Assembly (NCBI GenBank): GCA_050084515.1
Contig: CM114273.1
Coordinates: forward strand, 19,034,001-19,098,000
Origin: Blasia pusilla
Lineage: Eukaryota > Marchantiophyta > Marchantiopsida > Blasiales
DNA length: 64,000 bases
Reading direction: 5' to 3'
Shown here: positions 23,340 to 33,649 of the stretch, piece after piece
Position numbering within the stretch: the first letter of the stretch is position 1
How the letters are laid out: the number at the start of each line of letters is the position of its first letter
Program-made: the position numbers and the translations under genes
Notes under the pieces: generated by a model
What the model saw: the letters and a program-made list of their open reading frames with translations, nothing else
The model's database searches: none
What the model was told of the DNA's origin: nothing

Positions 23340-24365
23340 AAGGTGAAATTGGTAAGTGTGATTTTTGAGCTTGTGGTCACAACTCCATTTTGCTCAAAAA
23401 TTTGCAAGAGTGCTACAAATTCAACTTAATTGGGAAAGTTGGACATGATGAAAAATGAAAAAAGCTTCTTTCCATTGAAGGTTTAGTGGTTCGAGGCCAA
23501 AAGGTACTTACATATTTTTGAGGTTTTCTTCACAACTCCATTTTGGTTGAAACTTGTCAAGAGTGGAACATGCCCTTTGGAAACCATGTCAAAAAACTTT
23601 CAGCTCAAGCTGGGAAAGTTAGAAAAGGTGAAAAATGATAAAAGCTTATTTTGATAGAAGGTCTAATGGTTCGGGTCCAAAAAGGAGTTAGTAATTTTTT
23701 AGCTTTTTCTCATAACTCCATTTTGACTAAAACTTGGCAAGAGTGTAACATGCAACTTTGGGACCACGTGGGCCAAATTTCAGTTCAAGATGAGAAAGTT
23801 GAACAATATGAAAAATGAAAAAACCATTTTTTCATAGAAGGTCTAATGGCTTGGGTCCCAAAAGGAGTTAGAAGTTTTTGAGCTTTTGCTCACAACTTCA
23901 TTTTGCCTTAAACTTGGCAAGAGTGCTAGATGCACTTTGGGACCATGTTGGAAAAATTCACCTCAATATGATAAATTTGCACAAGATAAAAAATGAAAAA
24001 ACCTAATTTTCATAAAAGGTCTAATGGTTCGGGTCAAAAAAGGAGTTAGTAATTTTTGAGCTTTTGCTCGCAACTCCATTTTGCTTGAAACTTGGCAAGA
24101 GTACTAGATGCACCTTGGGGACCATGTTGGCCAAATTTCAGCTCAAGAAGACAAAGTTGGACAAGATGAAAAATAAAAAAACCTTATTTTCATAAAAGGT
24201 CTACTGGTTCGGGTCCAAAAAGGAGTTAGTAATTTTATAGTTTTTTCTCAAAACTCTATTTTTCTTGAAACTTGGCAAGAGTGCTAGGCGCATCTTGGGG
24301 ACCATATTGGCCAAATTTCAGCTCAAGATGACAAATTGGACAAGATGAAAAATAAAAAAAACCTT
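23340..24365. repeat. Tandem array, about 5.7 x 178 bp
   Basis: Units start near 23,360, 23,517, 23,694, 23,874, 24,052 and 24,233, a spacing of 157-181. Each holds CACAACTCCATTTTG, AAACTTGGCAAGAGTG, GACCATGTTGGCCAAATTTC, TGGACAAGATGAAAAATG and GGTCTAATGGTTCGGGTCC. The unit length fits a plant satellite-like repeat. A single unit in opposite orientation lies at 45,115-45,265. Confidence 0.9.
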
Positions 24366-24399
24366 ATTTCACTAGAAGAAAAGCATGACTTTCATGACT

Positions 24400-24614
24400 A
24401 CAACTAAAATGACTGATGTTTTTTCATGACTCAAACGTATGACTAGAATGTCCCTTAGGCATATGGTAGTCATATCTTTCCATCAAATACTAACATCTTA
24501 GTCATATAAAATATGACTGATGTTTTTCATGACTCAAACGTATGACTAGAATGTCCCTTAGTCATATGGTAGTCATATCTTCCATCAAATACTAACATCT
24601 TAGTCATATAAAAA
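24400..24614. repeat. Tandem duplication, 2 x about 107 bp
   Basis: Two almost identical units contain TGACTCAAACGTATGACTAG and TCAAATACTAACATCTTAGT. The word ATGACT and its inverse AGTCAT recur, so each unit can fold on itself. Confidence 0.85.
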
Positions 24615-25030
24615 TATCACTAAGTCATTGTAGAATTTTGGGATATGGCTCCATCATGTCCCAAAATGACTTGCTAAGAATTGAGTTATTTTAAAACTCT
24701 AACACGTAATATTTCAGTCTTATGAGAATATGAATGAGTGATTGAACAACTTTGGATTTCTCCTTAGTTATATCATGAAATATCTCAGAAAATATTGAGT
24801 CATTTTGTATCAAATGAGTTATATTTATGAATTAATCATAAATTGAAATGTTATAAATTTTATTTATTATTAATAATTAAAAAATTCAATAGAATAATGA
24901 TTTCAGCTTTACTTTTATTTTGAACCAAATGAAAAAAAATACTCCCACCTTGATGGAATTAAACATCATTCACAAAAAAAAATTCGCTTGTAGATGGGTT
25001 GGGAAAAAGTCCTAGAAACACTTACCTTAT
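24615..25030. other. AT-rich DNA, nothing recognised
   Basis: No ORF with motifs and no clear element end. Confidence 0.5.
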
Positions 25031-25044
25031 GAAGAGCGATGGAT

Positions 25045-25745
25045 CTTAGCTATAGGAGGAGGGCGGGATCGAGCTCATATGTAGAGTCGAAGGCAAAGAG
25101 AGCAAATATTTAGTTGTAATATTTAAGGAGTTTCTATGTCCCTTATCGAGGACCCCGTGTACAAATAATACGTCGTCTTGGAGCTTTACTAGGATTAACT
25201 AATATAGGATAACCGCTAAGGAGGATTTGAAAAGCATTATGGCATCAAGATTTCCAAAGTTTAGCTAGGGCCTATCTCAAGACCCAACTACTCGTCGAGT
25301 AGTGTCACTCACAAGAAGGCTTTCCTAACGAAGACGATACCTAAGGAAGAGAATAAGCTTGCGGCAAATGACGAGGGCGGGATCGAGCTCATATGTAGAG
25401 TCGAAGGCAAAGAGAGCAAACGCGGGAGAGATAGCTAGTGTGAGTGAGCCTAAGGCAGAGTGAGAGTTAACGCACAAGAGCTTGATTGAGTGAGCCCGAG
25501 GAGGAGAGAGACCTAATGCGAGAGTGCGCAAGTTAGCTTGAGGCATAGGGTGCTAACAACAAGGGCGAGATCAAGCTCATCTGTAGAGCCAAAGGCAAAG
25601 AGAGCAAACGCGGGAGAGCTAGCTAGCGTGAGTGAGAGCTAAAGCATCAGAGGGAGAGCTAACTCATGAGAGCATGATCGAGTGAGCCCGAGGAGGAGAG
25701 ATTGCGCAAGTTAGCTTGAGGCATAGAGAGAGCTATTTCCCGAGG
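25045..25745. repeat. Tandem repeats, about 180 bp unit
   Basis: The block GGGCGGGATCGAGCTCATAT, then GTAGAGTCGAAGGCAAAGAG, occurs at 25,063 and 25,378 and, slightly changed, at 25,563. Between copies a GAGTGAGCCCGAGGAGGAGAG to AGTTAGCTTGAGGCATAG block recurs at about 25,490 and 25,680. No coding function. Confidence 0.7.
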
Positions 25746-26039
25746 AAGACAAAGAATGTTGAGGCAGATCCGGAGAGAGAATGCTAAAGTAGATAGATAT
25801 GGTTCTGAATGTGGAGCACACTGCAACATTACATTGCAGAGTACCGAGATCAAGGATCTAGGGTTGAGCTCTAGTCGTGGCTGCGGGTTTTTGGCATGAC
25901 AAATGCGCTTACGGGTTAGTTTCTCTTACTTACGACATTGGATTGAGAGTTTTTGCTCAAGTACATTCGATAGATTTCCTTCATGAATAGGAGCTATTCG
26001 TCTATTGAAATCCCCGTCTCTATCACATATATTGTTCGA

Positions 26040-26921
26040 CGGTGACCACTCATTTTACAGAATGATTATCGTGGGTAAATCCAGTGGAGTAGAAACAGGA
26101 TTTTCCTCAGCCATTCTATACCTTGTCAGCATCGCATCAATGTAGTGAGTCTGACTGAGTCTAATCCATCCTTGTGCTCTGTTCCTCTCAACTTTAGTTC
26201 CAAGAATGAACTTCACTGGGCCTATGATAGTCATAGCAAAGACCGAGCAAAGATTGTCCTTTGCTTGCGGATTTCTTTCTTACTTTTGCCTAGCAACAGA
26301 GGTCATCTACATACACCGCAATAAACAATGTACCATTTTGCAAAGAAACACTCAAATCTGCATGAGCTCTACAAAACCCCTGTTCCCTAAGGTAAGAGTC
26401 CAACTTTTCATACAGGCTCTTGGAGTTTGTTTAAGACCATACAATGCCTTCTTCAACAAACATGCATTGCCCCTATGTCCACCATACCCATATGGAACAT
26501 CCACGTAGATGGTTTCCTTTCAGTCTCCATTCAAAAGCAGTCTCACATCTAATTGCTCCACCTCCCAATTTTCTTCAACACTAGAGCTAAAAGCAAACTT
26601 ATGGAACTGCATCGTGCTACAGAGCAAAGGTCTCAGATAATCAACTTCAGCTTGCTGATTGAAACCCTTTGCTACAAGACGAGCTTTGTACTTTACGACT
26701 TCATTGTTAGCTCCTCTCTTGATCTTGAAAACCCATTTGCAACCAATGGATCTCCTTTCTTTGGGCAGATCAGTCCACTCCCATGTGCCATTCTTTGCAA
26801 GAGACTTTTTCTCTTGATCAATGGAAATCTCCCATTTGCTCCAATCAGGTCTACTCATAGCCTGTGCAAGTGTTTTCGGTTCATCTTCTCCATCCATAGT
26901 AAGACAAGCTTCTTCATCCAC
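26040..26921 (-). pseudogene. Ty1/copia reverse transcriptase fragment
   Basis: Read on the minus strand from 26,921, with frame changes. DEPKTLAQAMSRPDWSKW is followed by NGTWEWTDLPKERRSIGCKW, VFKIKRGANNEVVKYKARLV and AKGFNQQ, the N-terminal part of the copia RT (RVT_2). Next are EVEQLDV and LLNGD, then, after a stop, ETIYVDVPYGYGGHRGNACL and LKKALYGLKQ. Further down come FILGTKVERNRAQGWIRLSQ and YIDAMLTRY. The YVDD box region (about 26,300-26,330) is degenerate. Integrase and RNase H are missing, so this is a truncated insertion with no visible LTR. Confidence 0.9.
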
Positions 26922-26929
26922 TAGACTTG

Positions 26930-27645
26930 TTGCGCGACTTCAAGCGAACACAGGCGAAGCACATACGTTAGTACGAGGAGAAGCTAGAGACATGACTTGT
27001 AACCAGTGGAATCTTGGGCCGAAGGCCGTTGTAACTAGAATATGCTAGTGTTGGAATAAAGGAGTGTATGGATTTGGAGATTCGATGCCAAAGTGATTGC
27101 AATTTGTATGTGGTAGTGCATGGCTATGAATCGTTCATCATAGGCTTAGGATGTACGAAAAGAGGACTGACAAGGAGTATTTGAGGTGAGAGCTCGTATG
27201 TGGATAAGCACCTAGAACACGACCTTGTGTTGGATTACACTCGGGCTCGCCCTAGCGTCGGCGGGGCATATGAAGTCTGTCTTGGGGCTTGGGGTGATCT
27301 TACTTGTGGCCACATAAGTAAACTTAGTGACGCGCCTAAGTCGAATACGAGAGCGACCCAATAGTAGTACGATTTGTGGACCACGTAAACAAGTGTGATG
27401 TTTACAGTAATGAGTCAAAAAAGTCTAAGGTTGCACACTTAGTTAGCTTATTTGATAGGTTAGTTCCTTGGAACTAGTCCAGGCTTATCAAAGAGGAGAG
27501 GCTAATAATTCTAAGTGGGGCAAAGCGACAACTAGAGACTAAGAGGAATTGCGGGTTAGCCACCAGAACGCAATTCAATGTCAAGGGGTAGGCTACCTAG
27601 AAGACTTGACATAACAAAGGTTTGCATTGATGAGGGCATCAACCT
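26930..27645. other. Probable 3' internal region of the LTR element at 27,662
   Basis: I recognise no domain. The stretch runs straight into a polypurine-like AAAAGAGGGG (27,648-27,657) and a TGTCGCG LTR start, so it should be the non-coding 3' part of that element. Confidence 0.35.
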
Positions 27646-27647
27646 CT

Positions 27648-27661
27648 AAAAGAGGGGTGAG
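27648..27661 (+). promoter_or_regulatory. Polypurine tract
   Basis: AAAAGAGGGGTGAG lies immediately before the LTR start TGTCGCGACC. Confidence 0.5.
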
Positions 27662-28654
27662 TGTCGCGACCCTCATGACCAAACAAGTGCCAAGCGGAAC
27701 ATCGGAACATTAGCGGACTCATGCTAAGATGGTTTGCGCGTTGGAGTTGTCTCAAAGAGGAGACAAGAGACAAGACGCGAGCGAGGAGTCGCGTTTCAGG
27801 TGTTATGGTCGCGACTGAGAAACCTGGACCAAACGCGGAATGAGACTTGAAAGAAGTCGAGTCTAGGAAGTGGGTTGCCAAAGGAAAGATCCGGATTTGG
27901 AACGCCACTAGCGTTTGAGAGTTTCCGACTGTATTTATGGCCATAACTTTTAGCTCCAAGATGCGTTTGGAACAAATAAGGGTGCGTTGGAAATCTTATG
28001 GAGAGCCAGTCCAAACGCATTAAAGATTGCTGCAAACGCATAAGCAGAAGCCAAGATACAACCCAAAAACGACTGTAAGTGGAGTCGGGTTGAGGGCCAC
28101 AATGAAGGGCCCGACCCTCTTTTCCCAAAGGGGAGGGGTTATTGGAGAACCCTAGAAGTACTAGTAAGGGGGAAGGTCTCCGAGAGTGCTTGGAACCCAA
28201 ATCCCACTTTGAGCGCCGCGGGGCGGTTCAAGGGCATGGAACGGAACGCGAGTTTGGGGGTTGGGTTGGAAAACCCGCACCAAGTCCATTGAGGCGATTT
28301 TAGACATCCCTCTTGGATTCCACCCCGCAACTCAATTACTTGGGTCTTGGTTTGAAACTCACCCGAGGACCGTTGAACAGTTGGGATCGCTAGGCGCGCA
28401 AGTGCCGTTTCAGATCCCTGGACTAACCAGGAAGTCTGTTCCAAGTCTTGAAGGACTTGCCATGTTTTGGAAATTAGGAACTAAGGAAGGTTGAGCTTGA
28501 TGAGACGCCGAGTTGAGGACTCGATGGGTTGGAACGCTGGTTGGCCCAGACCCGACTAACGAGAGTGCGTGTTTGGGTGCAGATTAGCGATGAGTTCGTG
28601 ACCTACTGAACGTACGCTTCCGCAACACTAAAGATTGACGTTCAAGGAGAGTAG
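27662..28654 (+). mobile_element. LTR, 993 bp, inserted in DP2 (3' LTR)
   Basis: It starts TGTCGCGACC and ends GGAGCGCGACA, so the ends form a 7-bp inverted repeat TGTCGCG/CGCGACA with TG..CA termini. It is preceded by a polypurine tract, marking it as a 3' LTR. It abuts the integrase tail coding of DP2 at 28,655, so it truncates DP2. The family is unknown, and no coding domain is linked to it with confidence. A 5' partner LTR is not seen in the window. Confidence 0.6.
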
Positions 28655-28664
28655 GAGCGCGACA

Positions 28665-29027
28665 TTATGTCTATTTTCAGCAGTCGGCACCGACGACGTT
28701 GGATGTGATTGCAGGGCGCACTATCCTGAGAGTGCGTGATGTTTTGCCATCCGTTGTTCTCTTGCTGGAGGGACACGATGGTATGGTATGGAAGGACCAT
28801 GTGCGTAATTTTGCGCCATGTCACCTTCCTAACATTGATGGTATAGTAGATCCGAGCTTAGCAGTAGTTCTTGCACGCTTGCGTTGTATGTTGTGTGGTT
28901 GTGCGCGTGGTTCGGCCACGATGCTAGTATGTGATGGATGTTTGAGAGGTTGGCATATGGCATGTCTGACGCCACCTCTCACTAGGGTTCCTCGGGGACG
29001 ATGGATGTGTCCCAGATGTACATAGAG
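28665..29027 (+). pseudogene. DP2 integrase C-terminus with PHD finger
   Basis: About 115 codons end at the native stop (29,023-29,025). The first part (TLDVIAGRTILRVRD to VWKDHVRNFAPCHLPNIDG) matches the post-catalytic integrase tail of DP3-DP5, possibly an SH3-like fold. The last 47 residues form a complete PHD finger: C-x2-C-x11-C-x2-C-x4-H-x2-C-x14-C-x2-C, with MLVCDGC and GRWMCPRC. PHD fingers bind the histone H3 tail. All eight zinc ligands are present. The upstream integrase core is missing. Confidence 0.85.
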
Positions 29028-29202
29028 GAGATACTATGTAGGTTTCGATTCCGACTTTTTTCTGTGACATGGATGAGAGGAAGTCGAGAAACGATGGGGC
29101 CACATGAGCACCCGGCCTTTCTGGTCTTAGCGTCCTAGAGATGTATGTCGTGGTAGGTAGGGATAGATGGCTATCTGGAGTTAGAGGGGCCTAACCACCA
29201 CC

Positions 29203-29212
29203 TAGGGGGGCG
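29203..29212 (+). promoter_or_regulatory. DP2 polypurine tract
   Basis: TAGGGGGGCG lies directly before B1. The same run precedes B1 in DP3 (reading on the minus strand), DP4 and DP5. Confidence 0.7.
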
Positions 29213-29791
29213 ATTGGAGATATTTTGGTACTTATCGCCTCTGTGTATGGATCCCATGAGTTAGCATGGGATCGTGTGTGTTTTTGTATGTGTTCGATGA
29301 CAGTGATGTATGTTGTGTAGCGATGTGTATGCGCACGACAGTTGTCACGACTGTTATGATAGATCGGTGGGATCTAGCGGAGAATCTTCACGAGTAGTGG
29401 AGGACAAGCCCAGGAGGTCGAGGATGACCTGTTGAGGCCCCGCGAAACCTGAGAGAGTAGGTTTCCCCTTCATTTCGGCTCATTTGGAGCCATATAGAGA
29501 AACTCACTATTTCGGGTAAGTTTCCTTGTTGGGGATAGTTGACTTTACACTTTGGGAAGTGGCCCTTGACCCGCTATAGCAGGTCAAGAGCCAAGGAGGT
29601 GACCTGCAAGTATAGGTTACCATTGAGAGGGCTTGGGAGAGGGAAAGGGGTATACCTCCAAGAGAGGGGCGATTGGAGATATTTTGGTACTTCTCGCCTC
29701 TGTGTATGGATGCCATGAGTTAGCATGGGATCGTGTGTGTTTGTAAGTGTGTTCGATGACAGCAATGTATGTTGTGTAGCGATGTGTATGC

Positions 29792-29898
29792 TGTCGTGCG
29801 AATCCACATCGTCATACAACATACATCGCTGACATACCATACTCACATACATACATAATATAGACGAGAGTATCCACAAACACAAGTGTATCACAACT
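29792..29898 (-). repeat. DP3 terminal repeat part B2
   Basis: Matches B1 at 30,255-30,356 with small indels. The plus strand starts TGTCGTGCGAATCC, which is the outer end of the element. Confidence 0.9.
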
Positions 29899-30250
29899 GA
29901 AATCTGTGAAAGACCTACTGTCATAAAACACGAATAGAATCACATACAATCGAGCCAAACCCACTCCACGATGGGAGAATCTAGGTCGAAGCTTGCGGGA
30001 AACACCATAGCCAAGGGCTCTACTCACTACCAAGGCTAACTCCCAACGCAACAGGCTCAACTCAAAGAACTGACTGTTCTTTGAGTCCACTCCACCTTAT
30101 ATCCTCCAACCTAAGAGCGGGCCCTACTGGGAAAGTCACCCCCAACCCTATGTATGAAACCGCATCTCTACCAAGCCACTACGGTCCTACATAAGGAATG
30201 GCCTCTACTAGCACACTATACTCTACGACATAATCCGTATGGTCATGACA
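29899..30250 (-). repeat. DP3 terminal repeat part A2
   Basis: Matches A1 at 39,737-40,104 at about 95 percent by eye. A1 has an extra 13-base TGAGTAACCCCCA-like duplication. A2 contains the TATA-like GATATAAGG and the palindrome CTCAAAGAAC-N5-GTTCTTTGAG. Confidence 0.9.
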
Positions 30251-30254
30251 AATT

Positions 30255-30356
30255 TGTCGTGCGAATCCACATCGTCATACAACATACATGACATACCATA
30301 CTACATACATACATAACATAGACGAGAGTATCCACAAACACAAGTGTACCACAACT
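30255..30356 (-). repeat. DP3 terminal repeat part B1
   Basis: Lies between the polypurine tract and A2, separated from A2 by AATT (30,251-30,254). Second copy of B2. Confidence 0.9.
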
Positions 30357-30366
30357 CGCCCCCCTA
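30357..30366 (-). promoter_or_regulatory. DP3 polypurine tract
   Basis: The minus strand reads TTAGGGGGGCG just before B1. It defines the 5' edge of the reverse-transcribed repeat. Confidence 0.75.
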
Positions 30367-30528
30367 ACTGGCGGTTAGGTCCCTCTAACTCCTAGGTAGC
30401 CCTATACATCTACTACATGCTATACACCTTCTTGGATGCCCGAATCAGAAGGCCGGGTGCTAGGTTGCCCCATCGTTAGTCGCACATCTGTAATCCATGT
30501 CATGCAAAGATCAAGTCATCTACCTCTC

Positions 30529-31350
30529 CTAAGTACATCGAGGACAAACCCACCTTCCAATAGGAACAACATCCATATGTGGAGTCAAACACATCATGTG
30601 CCAACCCCTAGAACACCGATCACACACCAACATACGGGCTGCGTTACCAGTAGACCCACACAACATGCACCTCAAGCTAGCACGTATCATGGCTAAGCTT
30701 GGGTCAACAGTACCATCCACATTTGGAAGATGACATGGCGCACAATTACGCACATGGTCCTTCCAAACAACTCCATCACGACCCTCCAACATGTGAACTC
30801 CAGAAGCTAACACCTCGCGCACTTGTAGAATAGTGCGGCCTGCCGTCACATCCAACGTTGTCGGTGCAATCTGCTGCAAATAGACATAGTCCCCCACATG
30901 GAACCTACGGATTGATGGTCGATAACCTCCACCCTGAATGGTTGCATACCGCAACGTATCCCTGTGTTGAGCAATGGCAAGATTCTCAAAGGCTGTTGGC
31001 ATTACTCTTTGAAAGAGCTCTGCCCGCTAAGAACACACTCTCATCCACATCTCTGGGTCATCAAGGTTCACCACCTCACTAGACTCCCGACGAATTGCTG
31101 CTGGCAAGTCTACATCTCGACCGTATAACAAGAAATAAGGTGAGAAGGAAGCCAAGGATGCTTGGCGACTGAACCTATACCCCATGGCTAACCATGGCAA
31201 CTGAATATCCCAGTCTCCAAGATGCCCCTTCTGTAGGCCATACTTGCGCAATGCCCTCTTCACAGTCTGAACCACACGCTCAGCCAAACCATCCGCCTCT
31301 GGATGATCTCGAGACGTGGTCCGATGATCAATCAACGCCTTGTCACACAA
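30529..31350 (-). pseudogene. DP3 integrase C-terminal half with PHD finger
   Basis: The segment 31,350-31,027 carries the catalytic Glu region (DHPEADGLAERVVQTVKRAL) and the conserved WDIQLPWLAMGYRFSRQASL. After a stop, 31,002-30,529 continues in a frame with HVGDYVYLQ and VVWKDHVRN (post-core, SH3-like tail) and ends in a PHD finger (residues about 110-156 of 157): C-x2-C-x11-C-x2-C-x4-H-x2-C-x14-C-x2-C, with MLVCDRC, GWHMMC and GRWVCPRC. All eight zinc ligands are intact. By analogy with chromodomains of chromoviruses, a histone reader on the integrase tail could steer integration to chromatin with a given H3 mark. That role is inference. Confidence 0.9.
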
Positions 31351-32180
31351 GACCTGAAACTCACCCTAAAACTCTATACCCTGGTCGGTCAGCACTTCAG
31401 CTGGTGCACCAAAATGACTAAGCACTCTATCAAGAAACCCATACGCCGTTCCCTCACTTGCCTTGTCCGGTAATGCCACCAACTCAATCCACTTGGAGAA
31501 GTGCTCCACCATCACCAATACATATCGATGATGTCATATAGTCAACGGTAACGGTCCCGCAAAGTCCACACTCCAACGGTAACCCAACCCCATAATAGGC
31601 AAGGGGTGTAATTGTGGTGTAGGGGCATTGAATGATACCCTCACCCGGTCACAAACCATACAACGTGACACCAATTGCTGCATCTGAGTATGCATGCCAC
31701 GCCACCAATACTGGCCAAGGAGTAAGCTATACATACGCTTTACCCCAAAAGGTCCCAACTCCTCATGGGCATGTCGCACAATGCGGTCTCTCTGAGCCAA
31801 ATGTGGCACTACTCGTACTCTACCATCCTCCCACATGCGGAGAATATATGTTCCCTCCAATCGATACCTCTTAGCACGTTGAAGAACACGGTCTCGCTCC
31901 TTGGCACTCACTATGCTTGGCACCCTACTGGTCCGTAGGAACTCCAACACCAACGCATCATCATGAATATCACGCTGATCCGTACCACCATCTCCAACCT
32001 TAGGATCTGAAGGCTGGCCATCTACCCTCTGACTAGAGTAAGATATCATGTGATCCTCCATACTAGAGTCCACCCCTAACCAACATAAAAAGGCGGATGC
32101 ATGCCAACCTGGCACCATCTCCTCATCAACCTCGCCATGCCATCTAGCCCCAGTTGTATCCTCTTGGCTAGTACATGGGT
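31351..32180 (-). pseudogene. DP3 integrase N-terminal half (zinc domain and first catalytic Asp residues)
   Basis: This continues the RNase H frame. The zinc-binding HHCC domain reads RHAHEELGPFGVKR ... CMVCDRV. Relative to DP4 (HEELGHFG) the second zinc His has become Pro. The first catalytic Asp lies in RWSVDFAGPLPL (near 31,560), the second in EVLTDQGIEF (near 31,390), which is followed by an in-frame TAG. A stop or frameshift also separates the two at 31,534. With the Glu in the next segment the DDE triad is still readable. Integrase would join the cDNA ends to target DNA with a 4-bp stagger. Confidence 0.85.
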
Positions 32181-33560
32181 TCCTACTCAACCCATCAGCA
32201 TCAAGGTTGGCAACTCCAGGTCTATGTACCACATGGAAGTCATACTCCTGTAAGATAAGAGCCCACCGTGCAAGCTTCCCTGTAAGCTTGTCAGACTCCA
32301 TCAACCACTTGAGCGGCTGGTGATCAGTAACAAGGGTAAATTTTGTGCCAACAAGTAACACCTAAAGTGTGCCACAACCCACACTACTGCCAAGCACTCT
32401 CCCTCATATGAAGTATAGCGCGATTCCGCTGCATTATTCGAACGACTTGCATAGGCCACCACAAACTCCATGTGCTCATCATCATGAAGTGTCAACACAG
32501 CTCCAAGTCCCAACCTACTCCAATCAGTGTGTAACTGAAATGGGCGCCCTCTGATAGGTCTCCTCAAGATAGGCGCCGCCACCAACTGGGCCTTAAGCTC
32601 CACAAAAGCTCTCTCCTGATCATCTCCCCAGTGCCACTCTTGATCTGATTTCAGCAATTGGTTCAAAGGCTTTGCCATAGCACTAAATCCCTTCACATAC
32701 CTCCGATAGTAGTTCGCCAATCCCATGAATGCCCGGACTCTACTCACATCTACCGAACGCGGAATAAGTGCAATAGCCTCCACCTTTGCTTGCTGAACTC
32801 CCAAACCACCTGGATAGATCACATGACCCAAGTACTCAACATCCTCATGGAAGAACTTACACTTTCCTGGATGCAAACGTAGACCATGAGCTTTCAACCG
32901 CTCAAACACCATCTGCAAATGTATCTGATGCTCCTCCACCGTGTTACTGAACACCAAGATATCATCAATGTAACACCGAACAAAATCCAACCCTCCTAGG
33001 ATCCTGTGCATCACTCTCTAAAACTCGGCAAGTGCATTCTTCAACCCAAAGGGTAAGAATTTCCACTGGTACAAACAATCCTTGCCATGAGAGTTGACAC
33101 CCCAAAATGCTGTCTTGGCCTTGTCACTCTCCCGAATCGGCAATAGATGGTATCTGCCGAGAAGATCCAAAGTATGAAAATCTTTGCCTGTCCCACCACA
33201 TCAAAGATCTCTCGGTGTAGGCATGGCATACCTATCGGCCTTGGTTTGCCGATTGATAGGACGGTAATCTCCACACATCCGCCTATCCGTAGTTGCCATG
33301 CATATCCTTTTTAGCGAGCATGACGGTGGCGATGCATACTCTCCATGCGACAACTCCACTAATCCGCCTCCAAAAGGTCCAACGTCCTACTCTGAATCAG
33401 GTCCCTCTCCATATCACTATATCGGTAGGGACGATGGAAGATTGGCGTATCACTAGCCAAATCAATCTGTATACCGGGTCCAACCAGAGAACCCAACTCC
33501 TTCATGCTAAAGGCAAAACAACTCCCTTAAGCACGTAAGAACTCTGTCAAGCGTCGTTTC
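32140..33560 (-). pseudogene. DP3 reverse transcriptase and RNase H
   Basis: The RT begins near 33,500 with the SDTPIFHRPYRYSDMERDLI-type entry motif and passes a frame-shifted fingers region (33,041-33,300). Its active site is RCYIDDILVFSNTVEEHQ (about 32,960), an intact Y-x-D-D. The thumb and connection include KCKFFHEDVEYLGHVI and FMGLANYYRRYVKGFS. RNase H has QLHTDWSRLGLGAVL, with Trp where the family usually has Ala, then YEGECLAVVW, LVTDHQPLKWLM and HRPGVANLDADGLSR. The order RT-RH-IN and the thumb motif YLGH-x-I place the element in Ty3/gypsy. At least two frameshifts are present. Confidence 0.92.
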
Positions 33561-33649
33561 TCACCTCCCGTAAGCTTGGGCCCAAGTAATGGCTCCCAAG
33601 TCTCCTCCACTGGCACACTAGAGGGAGAGGATGATGCCATTGGCTGCTA

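Larger units (their letters stand above)
28655..29791 (+). mobile_element. DP2: 3' end of a DP retrotransposon (PHD, 3' UTR, B1-A2-B2)
   Basis: The 5' part is cut off by the LTR at 27,662-28,654. What remains is integrase tail and PHD coding, a 3' UTR (29,028-29,202), a polypurine tract, B1 (29,213-29,340), spacer GT, a shortened A2 (29,343-29,671) and B2 (29,672-29,791). B2 is interrupted after GTGTATGC by DP3. Its last eight bases, GCACAACA, lie at 40,109-40,116 on the far side of DP3. Joining the two gives the same ending as other DP copies. Confidence 0.85.

Noticed and set aside
23340-24365. CRISPR-like array
   Set aside because: Units are about 178 bp and diverged along their whole length, with no constant repeat and variable spacer pattern, in eukaryotic DNA.
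29213-29791. Short repeat - about 330-bp interior - short repeat, read as a TRIM element
   Set aside because: The same B-A-B block always follows a PHD/3' UTR/polypurine tract (DP2-DP5), and the true integration ends, fixed by DP3 and two solos, are the A start and B end. It is the 3' terminus of larger elements.
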